Assembly: GCA_001724265.1 (NCBI GenBank)
Contig: MEDY01000286.1
Location: 1-41,844, forward strand
DNA: 41,844 bases
Source of the DNA: Rhizaria sp. SCN 62-66
Taxonomy: Eukaryota > Rhizaria, unplaced
Direction of reading: 5' to 3'
Positions 1-11,900 of the stretch are shown here, piece after piece. The first letter of the stretch is position 1. Every line of letters starts with the position of its first letter. The translations under genes and the position numbers were made by a program. The notes under the pieces are model-generated. The model was not told the origin of the DNA and searched no databases. It worked only from the letters and a program-made list of their open reading frames with translations.

Positions 1-102
1 GCACTGGCGAAGGCCCGGTTCAAGGAGGCTGATGCCGAACACGAGGTGGCAGCGGCCAAGCTCAAAGTTGCTGATGCTGAAGTCGGCGTTTCTCTAGCCT
101 AA
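1..102 (+). CDS. 3' end of an unidentified gene (partial)
   Basis: The frame is open from base 1 to a TAA at 100-102 and gives 33 residues rich in Ala, Lys and Glu, ending in GVSLA. The Ala/Lys/Glu/Val pattern fits an amphipathic helix or coiled coil. The start lies outside the window and no family can be named. The call rests on codon choice (GCC, GAG, AAG, CTC) like that of the other genes and on AATAAA motifs 34 and 62 bases after the stop. If real, it ends at TAA, which agrees with TAA being a true stop in this genome. The next gene lies on the opposite strand, so the two converge. Confidence 0.55.
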   Translation, partial: ALAKARFKEADAEHEVAAAKLKVADAEVGVSLA

Positions 103-416
103 TTAACCTTCTGATAAGGTTTGGATATGTTAATGAATAAATAAATTTGAATGTGAGAATTTTAATAAAGTCCGTATGACGCCCAGTCATCGCGATCTTC
201 AAGTTGTGCAAACTTGATTGCTGCTTATGTAATCGTGTGCAATTTGTATTTCTCGTGTTGGATTTACGGTGCGTATGAACTTAGAAAAAGGCTGAACTTG
301 CTAAGAACAAAGAAGAACTGGTACAATATATATTTTAAAACGCTGGAACAAAAATACTATAACTATCATGTTTGCTTACTCAAATCAATCGAAATACTTC
401 TCACTTCTGCATTCAC
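103..416. other. AT-rich convergent intergenic spacer
   Basis: This spacer lies between the left-edge gene (+) and the coiled-coil gene (-). Base composition drops sharply to AT-rich at both boundaries. Apart from the AATAAA motifs I see no RNA gene, repeat or supported coding frame. Confidence 0.5.
136..169 (+). terminator. Candidate polyadenylation signals (two AATAAA)
   Basis: AATAAA occurs at 136-141 and at 164-169, shortly after the TAA at 100-102. Both are correctly spaced for the 3' end of the left-edge gene. Only the motif is seen; the cleavage site is not known. Confidence 0.4.
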
Positions 417-3400
417 TCACTTCGCCTCGGCAGCAACAGCCTGGCTGTCCTTGCTCTTAACAGGCGAAAAGAGCGACGTGTGGTGTCCGCCCACGAGCGT
501 CGTCTTGGCAGTCTTAGGCGCAATTACACGGCCCGGAGACCAGTGCTGCTGCTGTTGCTCCAGGCGCTCAGCGACTGCGTAGCTCTGGTCTTGCGTCAGA
601 GGCTGGGAGCTGACAGCGAGGCCAGCACTACCGGCCGCCGCTCGCTCCGGTGACCTCGCGCGCGACTGCGAACGCGACTGTGAGCGTGACTGCGAACGCG
701 ACTGACCGTGGGACGGCGAAAGCACGCGCGTCGGCGAGAAGTTGCCACTCCGCGCACTCGCGCTCGCGCTGCCGCCGTTGTAGCCGCTGCTCTGGCCGTT
801 GTGCGAGAACGCAAGGAAAGGCCCGTCCGGCCGGAACGCCGGGTCGTTGAGCGAGCTGCCCGTGACCGGGGCACGGCCCGACAGCATGCCGTAGCTGTAC
901 GGAGGCTGAGCCTGTCGCGCTGTCGCGCCAGGAAGCCCGGACTGCAGCGGCGCCGTGCGGGGCGAGAACGACGGGTCCCACTGCCGCTGCTGCGCAGACT
1001 GCTGCGACGGGCCGCCGGCAGCAGCCACAGCGGCCGCAGCTTGCAGGGCCACGTCGTACTTGCGCTGGTCGCGGCGGTAGTCGGGATCCGCGCAGGCCGG
1101 GGGCGCGAGCGACCGCGGCAGCGACATGTGGCCCTCGCCTACGGTCATCTGCTGCTGACCGTCGCCGTAACCAACAGTGACGTTGTTGGCCGCAGCGGCG
1201 TAGTACGAGGCATCGCCGCCGTAGCTGTTGTTCAGACTGTCACGACGACCGTAGCTGTTGCTAAAGTCGTTGCCATTGCCGCTGCCGTTGCCGTTGCGGC
1301 GGCGCGGCGAGAAGGCGTCGTTGGCGGTCCCCATCGCGCTGATGCCGGCCGCGTCCGCCGCGGCGCGTGTGGCCCGGGGCGTCACCACGCTGGCGGCGCC
1401 CGAGGTGCTGACGGCGCCGGCGGCGGGGCGCGTGCGGCTGTGCGAAGCGGGCACGGCAGCGACGGGCCCGAAAGCAGACTGCGGCCGCGCGTCGGCGTTG
1501 GCCAGGTCGGCCTCGGCGGCGGCGCTGCGGCGGCGCTGCTCGGAGAGCTGGGACGCACGTGTGGGCCGCGGAGACGTCGGCGGCTGCACCGCGACCGGGC
1601 CTGGGGACGCGCAACGGGATGCAGAGCGCGATGCAGAGCGCGACGCAGAGGGGCTCATGCCAGAGCGGCCGCGGACGAGGTTAGCGTTGTTGTCGTAGAG
1701 CGCGGTGCTGCAGTTGGGCGAGATGAGGCGCTGCTGCTCCTCGTAGCACTGCTTGTGGTACTTAGAGTGCGGCTTCGGCTGCTGTGGCGGCTGATGTTGC
1801 TGCGACAAATGACTGTGAGCAGCGGCCGGGCGCGGGGCAGGGGCGGCGGTGTAGGGCGCGGCGGGCAGGCCGCTGCGGGCGGCGCCGCGCGGCGTGTGCG
1901 CGCCGGCGTTGCCGAGGCCAGCAGCGACGTTGTCGAAGGCAGTGTTGGTCGAGCGGGCAAACAGAGGGATGCTGGAAGGCTTAGCCTGCTGCTGAGTAGC
2001 GTTGTTTTTGTTGTCGGTGACGTCGTCATCGCCGAAAAGGGCTGCGTTCAGTGCGTCATCCTATGTGCTCTTGACATTGCTGCCATCGGCATTGTGCATA
2101 GTCTTGCTGTGATGTGTCTAGTATCGATCGTTGCTGTTGTCTTCGCCGCCGTGTTGCTGCGAGTGCGGGTCATAGAGTAAGTGATCGTCGTCCACAGCCT
2201 CGCCGCTGAGGGCGGCGCCGAACATCGGCGAGTGACTGTGAGCACCACGCGTACCGGAATTGCCGTCATCGCCGTCGTCCTCATCCTCGTCGGTGACTGC
2301 GCCAGAAGTCAGGCCTCCGTCAAACGCACCTTGTCCATCGTCGTCGTGTTCGGCATTCCCCCGCTGCTGCTCGCCGCGGTAGCTCTCGTAGTCGTCGTCG
2401 TCGGCGCCGTCGTCGACGACGGTGGCATTGTGGCGGCGCTGCTGCTCCGAGTCGCCGGAGTTGCGGCGACTGCTGCTCTTGCTGCTATCCGCCTAGTAGC
2501 GCGCGTCCTGTCCATGTCCCTGCTGTTGCTCGATCGCGTAGTCGGTGCTGTTGGCGAGCTCCTCAAGAGCAGCGCGCTCACGGTCGCGGAGCGCCTGCTT
2601 GGCGAGCGCCACGTCTTTGTCCGAGCCCATCACGCGGCGCCGGGAGCACTCGGAGGACTCCCCCGTCTGCTCACTATAACGGTCGATCGCACCCTCGCCG
2701 CGGCCGTTGCTGTTGCTGAACGTGTTGAGGTTGGAGAAGTCGAGGGGACGAATCAGACTGGCATACTTGCTGTCGGTGTTGTTGCCGTCACCGAGGCTGT
2801 GATCGCTATTGTCCGTGTTTGCATTGTCACTGTTGTTGATGTTATTGTAGGTTTGAGAGCCACGGCGAGAGTTTGCACGAGACGACGATGCCGCAGCTGC
2901 CTTAGAGCTGGCGTCGCCCCGCGTCACGTTTTTTGACTCGGAAGCAGAAGCGCCACCGTTGGTGACGCTGCCGGGACGGCTGTCGCTCGCGCCGTAGCCA
3001 TCGCTGTTGCCCGCATAACCGCTGTTCACACCGTAGTGGCTCGCGGCAGGACCGAACTTGGCGATGTAAGCCTCGTCGTCGTCACCCTTGCTGTGGCTGT
3101 GGCTGCCGTGGGGCGCGGGAAGAGCGCCACCGTAGTTGCCACCGGTCGCCGGCGCAGAGTAGCCAAGCATATGGTTGCCGTGACCGTTGCTCTGCTGCGC
3201 GGCTGAGGGCGCGACGCCGAGGTTGCTGTGGAGACGCGGCACCGGGTGGCGGGCGCCGCCGGGCGTGGCGGCGCTTGCCATCGCCGCAGCCTTGGCGGCC
3301 GCAACGGCCGCGGTGGCCTTGGCGTCATCGACACGGCCCAACGCGGCCGACATCTCACCGTAGCCGCCGTAGCCGACCGAGGAGCCGGCGCCGTAAAGGC

Positions 3401-6400
3401 CCACGCCGGAGGCCACGGCGGGGGCCGGGACCGGCACAGGCGCGGCCATGTCCGAGAGCACCCCGCGGCGGCGGTTGAACGGCAGACGCGCGACGTCGAC
3501 ACCCTCCTTGGCAAGCGCAGTGACGTAGGCCGCCACCTCGTCCTCGAGCTCGGCGACGCGCTCGCGCGCCGTGTCAAGCGCGGCCGCCAGCGCGCGCTTA
3601 TCCTGCAGCAGCGTGGCGACCTCGGCGCGCAGCTCGTCAGCCACGGCCTCGGCCGCCACGCAGCGCGCCTCCAGCTCGCGGGCCGCGCGCTCCCACACGG
3701 CCTCGGCCACGCTGGGGTACGGCGCCACCGACGCGCCCGTGACTGCGCCGGCGGTCGAGGCGCCGCCGTTGAAGGACGCGTTGGGGTTGAAGGCCGGGTT
3801 GGCGGCGTTGAGGCCCAGCACGCCGCCGTGCGCAAGCGACGTGTTCAAAGAGTGAGCCAGCGACGCGGCGTTAACGCCCGCGCGGTGGCCGAGCTCCTCC
3901 TGCAGCTGCGCGATGTGCGACTGCAAGAACGACGTCTTCTGGCCGGCCTCGAGCTTCGACGCCTCCAGGTCCGCCTCGAGCAGCGTGTGGCGGCGGCGGC
4001 GGCGCTCGATCTCCTGCTGCAGCCCCTGCGTATGCGCAGTCAGCTCGCTCACGCGCTGCTGTGCCTCCGCCAGAGAGGTCGCGGCGGCGCGACGTTGCGC
4101 GGCCTCGTTGTCTTTGTCAACGCGCGCGCGCTCGGCGGCCTTCTTAGCCTCGGCGGCCTCTGCGCGCGCGGTGGCGGCGTCGCGCTCGGCGGCCTCGACG
4201 CGCTCCATCGCGGCGTCGTCGGCCTTGCCGTGCTCACGCTGCGCCGCGTCGAGAGCGGCCACAGCGTCCTGGCGCGCCTTCTCGGCGGCCGCGGCGGCCT
4301 CGGCCTTGGCGGCGAGCGCGCCGTCCAGCTCGGCCACGCGCTCCTCGAGCGCCTGCTTGGCGGCGATGAGCCGCGCGTGCTGCGATTGGAACGATTCCAT
4401 CTCCGCAACCGTGGCAGCCTCACGTTCCACGGCCGCCTTGGCGCGCGTGCGCGCGTCTGTGACCGTGGCGCCGTGCGTCGCCAGCTCCTCCGCCAGCGCG
4501 CGGCGCGCGGCCTCGACCGTCGACAGCTGAGTCTTGAGCGCAAGGATCTCGGCCTCGCGCTGCGTCTTGTCCTTGGTTAAAGTAAGCCTCTCACGGTCGA
4601 GTTCCTCGGCCTGCTCCTCAAACTTGCGCTGCTTGACCTTGGCGTTGTCCACGGCGGCGCGCAGCTGCGCGGCGGCCTTGCGGATCTCGTCGCCCTCCTG
4701 CTCGAGCATCTCCTTCTTGCGGCGCATGATCCAGTCCATGTCGCCGAACGAAGCCGTCTGCTCCTGCTGCTCGCGCTGCACCATCGCCTCGAGCGAGACC
4801 ACAACCTGCTGCATCTTGTGGATGTGGTTGTCCTGCATACGCGACCGCTCCTGCAGGTTGCGCACGTGGCGCGCGAGCCGGTGTGCGAGGTCGAGCACCT
4901 CGGCGGGGTCCTGACGGTCGACGATGTGCGTGTCGGGCGGCGTCAGCAGCTCCGCGCCCGGGATCACGGTGCCCACGCCGACGCCGCCGCCAGCGCTCGT
5001 GGCCGCAGGCGTCAGCGACATGGCCTTGCGGTACGCGGCGGCCGCCAGCCCGCCCTTGGGGGCCTGGCCCGCCGTGCTGCTGTTGAGCGCCGAGGCCGAG
5101 CTCGCGTTGAGCATCAGCTGCTGCTGCTGCTGTTGGGCAAAGGTCTCGTCCGGCTGCAGCGTGGTGCCCAGCTCCTCCTCGGCGGCCTCCATGGCGGCCG
5201 CGTCGGGGTAGCCGAAGGCGCGCGCAAGTCGCGTGCGCAGCGACTGCGCGGCGGCGTCGGCGTCCTTGGCCTGCCCGCGCAGCGCAGCCAGCTCGTCCGC
5301 CTTGGCGGTGATCTCGCGCGCAAGCTTCCCGATCTCGCCGCGCGCCTCCTCCTCGCCGGCGCGCGCCGCGGCCAGCGCCTGCGCGAGCTCGCGGCCCTGT
5401 TGCTGCTCGCTCGCGCACTGTAGCAGCGCCTCGGCGAGCCGTCCGTCGAGCGCGCGCGCGCCCGCGTGCGCCTCCTCGACGCGCGCCTCGGCCTGCAGCA
5501 GCGCGTCCTGCGCCAGCGCCAGGTCGCGCTGCGAGAGCGTGAGCCCCTTGTCGAGCTCGTTCGCGCGCCGCTCCAGCCCCGCGCGCTCCTCGCGTAGAGC
5601 GGGGATCTCACGCAGCGCCGCGCGCATGGCCTCGGCCTGCGCGGCGGCCTCAGCGCGCTGCTCGCGGAGCCCCGCCACGGCGTCCCGCAGCGCCGCGGCC
5701 TCCTCGTGCGCACGTTCCACGGCCCTCACCGCAGCGTCGCGAGCAGCGGCGTCGGCTGCGGAGCGCTCCTCGGCGCGCGCGGCCGCGGCCTTGGCGGCCT
5801 TGGCGGCGTCCGTCGCGGCGGCCGCGGCCGCGGTCGCGGTCGCCGCCTCAGACTGCGCGGCAGCGGCCTCGGCGCGCGCAGCCGAGATGGCGGTGTTGGC
5901 CTCAGCGCGCGTGTTGTTGGTCTCGGCAACGGCCGCGGCAGCCGCGGCGGCCGCGGTGGCGGCGGCGCGCTGCTGGTTGGCGGCCTCCTCCTCGGCGGCC
6001 GCGCGGTCCTCGGCGGCGACAGCCGCGCGGTCCTCGGCCGCGGCGACGCGCTCAAGCAACCCGTCGATTGCAGCATCGTACTTGGCCATCACACCGTCAA
6101 ATTTGCCTTCGGTCTCGCGCCGCAGCTCCGCCAGCGCGGTGTCGGAGCGCGCGCGCGCGGCCGCGGCGTCGCTCTTGGCCGTGGCAAGCGCGTCCTCAAG
6201 CACGGAGACCTCGCGCGCGGCCAGCTCGGCGCGCGACGAGAGCTCGATGCGCTCGGCTGCGAGCTTTGCGACCTGCGCCTCGAGCATGCTCGCCGTCAGC
6301 GCGCGCTCTGCCACGGCGTCGTAGTGCAGCGCGAGTTCGTCGTACTGCGCAGCGGGGACTACGCGCACGCCCGCGTACGCGCCGCCGCTCTGCTGCTGCT

Positions 6401-8201
6401 GCATGTGAACGCTGTTGTTGTTGTTGTTCGTAGCGAAGAACGACGAGTTGAGGCCGGAGCGAGCGAAGGCGCCGCCGGTGTGCGGAGACGCCATGCCGGG
6501 GCGCGGGAACGCGCCGACGCCGCTGCTGCCCAGAGCGTGACCGCCGGCAACAGCGCCAGCGCCAGAGCCAGCAGAGGAGCGAGCGCCGAAGGGCGTGGCG
6601 GGGGGCATGCCGGCGGCGCTGGTGCCGAGGCCGAGGACGCCGGCGCGGCCGGGCCCAAAGCTCGGCGTCGTGCCGTACGCGGCGGCGCTAGAGTCCGCGA
6701 AGTGCACCGCGGACGCGGGGTCGGCGGCGGCGGAGCGCAGCGCGTCGACCGTGGCCTCGAGACTGCGCACCGTCACCTGCAGCCGCGCGGCCTCGCCCTG
6801 CGCGCGCTCGCAATCGCCGCGCAGCCGCGCCGCCTCGCCGGCGGCCTCAGCGGCGCGGCGTTCGGCGGCTAGCACGGCGTCGCGGCCGTCGCGCGCGGAC
6901 CGGACCACGCGCTCTGCGTCGGCGGTCGCGCGCGCGGCGGCGTCGCGCGCGGCGCTGAGCTCGGCCACAAGCTCGGCCTCGCGCTGCGCGGCGCGCGCAG
7001 CCGCGCGGTCGCCGTCGGCGGCCTGCTGCGCGGCGCGGGACTCGGCCAATGCAAGCCGCGAGCTCAGCTCGCCCAGCCGCGCCTCGGCGGCCGCGGCGGC
7101 GCGCGCGGAGGCGTCGGCCCGCGCCTGCGCGCCGTCGGCAACGGCGGCGAAGTGGTCGCGTTCTGTCTGCAGGCGCGCGTTGAGCGCGGCGAGCTCGCTG
7201 TTCTGGCCCTCGAGCGCCGCGCACCGGGCCTCGAGCGCGAGCGCGTTGCTGCTGTTGGAGCCAGCACTCGTGAGGGTACCGGTGACGGTGACCGTGCTGC
7301 GCGAGGGAGGGACGCGGTCGGTCAGCGCGACGCCGAAGCTGCCCGCGCCGCCGCCGTAGCCCTGGTCGACGCCGGGGTAGGCGGCAGAGGGGCGCGAAGG
7401 GGTGCGGACTGCGGAGGCGGGCCGCGGCTGCTGGGAGTAATACTGCTGCTGCTGCTGTTGCTGTTGCTGTTGTTGCTGGTGTTGCTGCAGCAAAGACAAG
7501 CGGTGGCCGCCGTAGCCCTCGCCGTCGGCCCCGGCGGCCGCAGCCGTGGGGGACACTCCGGCAGAGTGACTCGTGAAGCGTCCGCTGCTGCTGCCGCTGA
7601 AGCCCGAGGCGGACTGCTGCTGCTGCTGCTGCTGCAGCTGCTGATGTTGTGACTGGAGCTGGAGGCGCGAGAGAGGCTCGCGGCGCGGGGACGCGGGCGG
7701 GGAGTAGCGCGAGCTGGCCGCCGCGGGCGAGTGCGAGCGCGATGGCGCGTTTGACCCGGCATTCCCGCCCGCGGCAGCGTTGGCGGCCGCCAGCGCGCGG
7801 GCGACGCGCAGAGGCGTCGAGAGCGCCTGAGATGCCGCGGGTGAGTGTGGGTGTGCGCCGCCGCGGAGCCCCGGGGATGCGGTAATGAGCGCGGCAACGC
7901 CGTGCGCGGACGAGGTGTTGCGGACTGTGGAGGTGAGCGAGAGCGTCTCCTCAACTTCTTCGGCGAGGGCGGTGAGCATATCGCGCTCGACCACGTCGTC
8001 GATGTCGTCGATGTCCGAGGACGCAGCCGAGGAGCCGGGGTTCGGGTACGTAGGGTCCGTCACCGTGCCCGCGGGACCGCGGGAAGGGCTAAGGGACATG
8101 GCGGGGGCGCAGGCGAGGGCGGCGCGGGGCGCGAAATCGGCAGAGAAAAGGCGGTTAGAGCTAGAGGGACCTGCGGTTTTTGAAGCGCCTCTGTGAAACA
8201 T
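417..8201 (-). CDS. Very large coiled-coil protein with three in-frame TAG codons
   Basis: One frame runs from ATG at 8201 to TGA at 419-417, 2594 codons, if the TAGs at 2495-2493, 2120-2118 and 2063-2061 (residues 1903, 2028, 2047) are sense. No TAA or TGA occurs in frame. The N-terminus (to about residue 310) is Ser/Ala/Gln-rich with a poly-Gln run. Heptad-like, Ala/Glu/Arg-rich coiled coil covers roughly residues 320-490, 620-1005, 1100-1440 and 1500-1570. The segment near 1099-1200 (beginning DPAEVLDLAHRLARHVRNLQ) is the least repetitive and most likely conserved. The C-terminal 900 residues are disordered: Gly/Ser/Asn- and Asp-rich, with many Ser-Pro sites and an SQSR tandem repeat near the end. 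The length and coiled coils suggest a structural protein (centrosome, basal body, cortex or golgin-like), but that is only inference. Met35 (MSLSPSRG) is an alternative start, and an upstream exon is possible. Confidence 0.8.
658..705 (-). repeat. 12-bp tandem repeat coding SQSR units
   Basis: Imperfect repeats of a roughly 12-bp unit (plus strand gcgaacgcgact and variants) encode four SQSR units followed by RARSPER in the C-terminal tail of the coiled-coil protein. Similar Ser/Gln/Arg repeats occur in the winged-helix-like gene and in OSGEPL1. Confidence 0.7.
7443..7491 (-). repeat. CAG/CAA run coding poly-Gln
   Basis: The plus strand shows mixed CTG/TTG triplets, read on the minus strand as about 15 Gln codons with one His, in the N-terminal disordered part of the coiled-coil protein. 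The CAG/CAA mixture suggests a run that is not freshly expanded. Confidence 0.8.
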
Positions 8202-8929
8202 GATAGGGATTTTTAGTTACAAAAAGGCTCAATTGTAAGATATTGGCAAAGATGGTACTTATATTTGTCATGTAGTTCGGGATTGTGCTTGTAAAAAGTG
8301 CTTGGAGGCACGAAACGAAATGAGAGCAAGTGCGGACAAAAGGGGGTGATGTCGCGCTCCGCAACATGTCCGTTGGGGGTATAATCAATATCGGCATATG
8401 ATGACATAAAAATATGTTATAGAATAACTCTGTTCTAAATACTTTTTTCAAACAAGTGCCGGAGCTACGCATCAAATTTAAAGTTCTAGACTTCTCAAAC
8501 TTCTCGTCCCAACCAGTCAGCTGCGCCGCCATCCAACGGCTCTATCCGTTTCGCGCCGCGCCGCGTGCCATCGATCATAACAGGTCATATTTCACGGATA
8601 ATAAGTATTCTAACGATATAGCTTGCATACCAGTTTTTAAGGCAGGTTTTGCGCAATATATTTTAAATTTGATACCGTTGAGCAGAGTTTTCATACAGCA
8701 AAAGGCGTTTGCAGTTAGTAAACGTCACTAGTGTCAATGACGTGTTGAGATATTGTTGGAAGAATAGTACAATGTGTTGTATCAGCATTAGAAATCTAAC
8801 AAGTCTGAATGGTTTAGATGCACATATAGACCTCATAAATAACGAATAAAGTACGTTAGCGCTCGTCATACAAGTCAAAAGTTGGAAATATACGAGTCGA
8901 TGCGTGGCGCGGAGCAAGGTACCAGAAGT
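8202..8929. other. AT-rich spacer upstream of the coiled-coil gene
   Basis: This spacer lies between the start of the coiled-coil gene and the end of the next gene on the same strand. It holds an open frame on the minus strand (8532-8161, start MAAQLTGWDEKF). A good splice acceptor (TTTCACAG) lies at about 8200-8193, just inside the assumed start of the coiled-coil gene. A 5' exon joined across here is conceivable, but I found no consensus donor in the right phase. No RNA gene is seen. Confidence 0.4.
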
Positions 8930-11900
8930 TTACTAACACTGCTCGTCGTCATCCACAGGCCTGAACTGGCCTTTGACCGCAGTCTCCCGCACCAGCCCGT
9001 CCTTCTCCAGACTCGCCAGCGTGGCTGCAATGTCCGCGCCTGAGACAAAGCCCGTCCTCAGTGCGCGCGAGACTCCGGCGGTTAAGGCACCGCTGCTGTT
9101 GCTGTTGCTGCTGCTGTTGACAGACACGACGCCCGCGGCCGCCGCGGTGGTCTTGACCGTGGTGGCAAGCCATCCGGACATAAGAATGGGCGCGTTCAAG
9201 TGCGCGCAGACGTCTAGAGCTGTGACGCCGTGTGTCAAAGTTAAGCCGGGGCGGGACTCCAAAATGAAGCGCAGAGCTGTGAGCACGAGCAAGCTGAACT
9301 CACTGCTCACGGTCGCTGCGGCGGTGGCGGCTGCAGCAGCTGGGGGCGCAGTAGCAACAATTCTCAGATCCGGCTTCACAGAAGCTGAAGCGGTGTCGGC
9401 GCCCGCAACCTCAGCATCTCGTGAGGACGACGCGGAATGTGCACCAGTGCTGCCTCTGTTGGCGCCAGCGCTGCTGCCACTGGCGTTATTGCTGGCGACT
9501 GGCGAAGGCGCCGGAACAACAAACTGTAAGTGCGTCTCCGCGGCCGCATCAGATGCAGGCACACTACGCGACTGCGACGGCGAGCGCGATTGTTGGCGAG
9601 ACTGCGGGCGCGGGCGGGCGGGCGACTGAGTGAGGGGCTGTAGCGACGGAGGAAACGGATTATCGTCTTCATTGTCAACGTCGCCCATCGCGGTCGCAGC
9701 AGCCCTCACTGCGGTCTGTGCCTGGACCTGCTCGGCGTCTGTCATAGCAACAGCCGTCGCACCGTGCAACGCGGCGGGAGCAGCAGTCGACGCGGCAGTC
9801 TTGCTCTCATCGCACACCTCACTCACGAGTGCGGTGACAGCCGCCGTGTCTGAAGCCAATGCAGAGCTGTTCACTGCTGTTGTCGCGGTGCTCGCAGCAA
9901 AGGCGGGGGAGCGGCGCGTGATCGGCGTCGCAACATGCGGCGCGCGGTTTGTAGCAGGTTCCAGCGCGGGCACGTGGAGTGACGACGACGACGACGACGA
10001 AGTCGTGACGTCGCTTGAGCCGGCAACGATGTCGACGTCGTTGTCGTCGTTCATGGCCCCAGCAGGGCTCGCATTAGTGGCGTTGTTTGTCGCAAAGCTG
10101 CCGAGACTGACTGCAGCGCGGTGAGCCCCACTGTTGTCCGTGCCGCCGTTGGGGCGCTGACTGGTGCTGGCGCTGTGGCCACTGGGGCCACTGTGGCCAC
10201 TGGGGCCACTGGGGCCACGGGGCGTCAGGGGGATGAGCGGCGGCGCAGGGGTCGAGCCGGAGCCCACGGTCATGCGGGCGTGCGACGCAGAAACGGGGGT
10301 GCTCACAGCGCTCGCACTCGCGCTCGCGCCTGCGGGGGCCGCAGCCGTGGCGTTCGGGGCATTGGCAGAGGCACCAAAGGCTGAGTAGATCGAGTGACGA
10401 GAGCTACTGCTCGGGCCGTTACCGCCGACAACAACGCCGCCGCTGCCACTGGTGTTCTTGCCCATAGCAGCGTAAATGCTCATGCCGCGGGGCCGCTGCA
10501 TGACGCCGAACTGGAACAGCGAGCTCTGGCCTCTGCCGGCGCTGCTGGGGGAGTGGTTGTGCGCAGGAGAACTGTTGGCGGCAGCCTGGCCAGTTGTACT
10601 GCTCTGTGACGCGCTTGTATGGGCATCAGATGCGGTCGCAGCCGTGCCAGTGCTGGTCGCTGCAACGGTCAGATCTGGTGCTGCCCCGCCAGCGACATCA
10701 GCAGCGCCAGTCGCATTGGCTGCAGCGGTCGCGGCGGCAGCAGCAGGGGGCGCGGCAGCCACGCAAACCGCGCTGTCCTGGTCCTGAGTGAAGCTGACCG
10801 ACGACGGGGCCGGCGGTGCGAGCATCCGGTGCGCCTTGAGGGCCTCGTCGACGTCCGAGTCGGAGTCGGAGCTCGAATCAGAGCTAGAGCTGGATTCAGA
10901 GGCGGGGGACAAAGCCGGTGCAGCCGCAGACAAAGGATCACTCGCCGCAGCGGTGTTGTTGTGGTTGTTGCTGCTCGCACTGGCGCCGCTGCGGGTGCGG
11001 GAGCTAGCTGCAGCGTCCGCCGCAGCCGCGGTGTTATTGCTTGAGGCAGGAGAGTTGCTGCGAGTAGCGCGACGGTTGCTGTCCGCCGCAATTGCAGCAT
11101 TCGAAGGCAAATTGTTCGAGGCAGTTGCGACGTTGGCTTCGGTCTTGATGGCACGCTCTGCGCGCGGAGTCCGAGGCCTGTTGTGATTGCGCGTCCCTGC
11201 AGCGGCTCCATTGGCAGTCGCGGCGGCAGTGGGGTCTGGCTTGACGAGGGCAGCGCTATCGTCGCCGGTCCGGGTGTCAACGCTCTCATTCGCGGCACTG
11301 CTCGCGCTTGCGGCGTTGAGGCGGGTGTGGCTGCTGCCGTTGGCGTTGAACTTGACGCTGACGCTCGTGCTGATCTCGCTCGGTAGCTTCGCTTGATGCT
11401 GCGTGCACGACTGGCTTGTTTGCGGCAAAACGCGGAGACGCGACGCCACCGTGTCCGCGACCGCAAACCCGGCGCCGGCCCCGCTGATCGTGCTGCCGCC
11501 GGCGCTGTTTGGGCCAGCGTTGATGCGGGAACGCGACGAGAAGGTCGGGATGGAGCCGGGGCTGAGCGGCGTGTCGAGCAGGTCAGTGACGTACTCGGTC
11601 ACGCTGACTCCCAGCCCCGGGGTCCCTGCGCCGCGGCCGCTGTTGCTCTTGCTAGAAGTGGCCACACCAGCGTCAGTGGTGTCTGCGGCGCGTGTGGAGG
11701 ACGAGTCGGTCGCAGTCGCCGTCGAGCCTGGGCCGCGCGAAGCGACGGGGGCGCGGGCGGGTCCGTGGGGACTCTGCCCAGCAACAGCGGCGCCAGCCGT
11801 AGCGCTGGCGGAATCAGCAGCAGCTGGTGTGCCGAAGTGCGACAATGTGGAGCGAGTGCGCTTCGAGACGGGGGTGATCAGAGCGGCCGCTGCGGCGGCA

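Noticed and set aside
708-6872. Long plus-strand open frames opposite the coiled-coil gene (708-2180, 3228-4580, 5233-6324, 5706-6872)
   Set aside because: They are shadows of GC-rich, codon-biased sequence on the minus strand. Their translations are Arg/Gly/Ala mixtures without domain logic. The minus frame is longer, has heptad structure and starts with ATG.
8161-8532. 123-codon minus-strand frame beginning MAAQLTGWDEKF as a gene or first exon
   Set aside because: After about 25 codons its composition turns AT-rich and non-coding. As a first exon it needs a phase-2 donor, and none with a GTA or GTG start was found. It is left as a possibility in the spacer entry.
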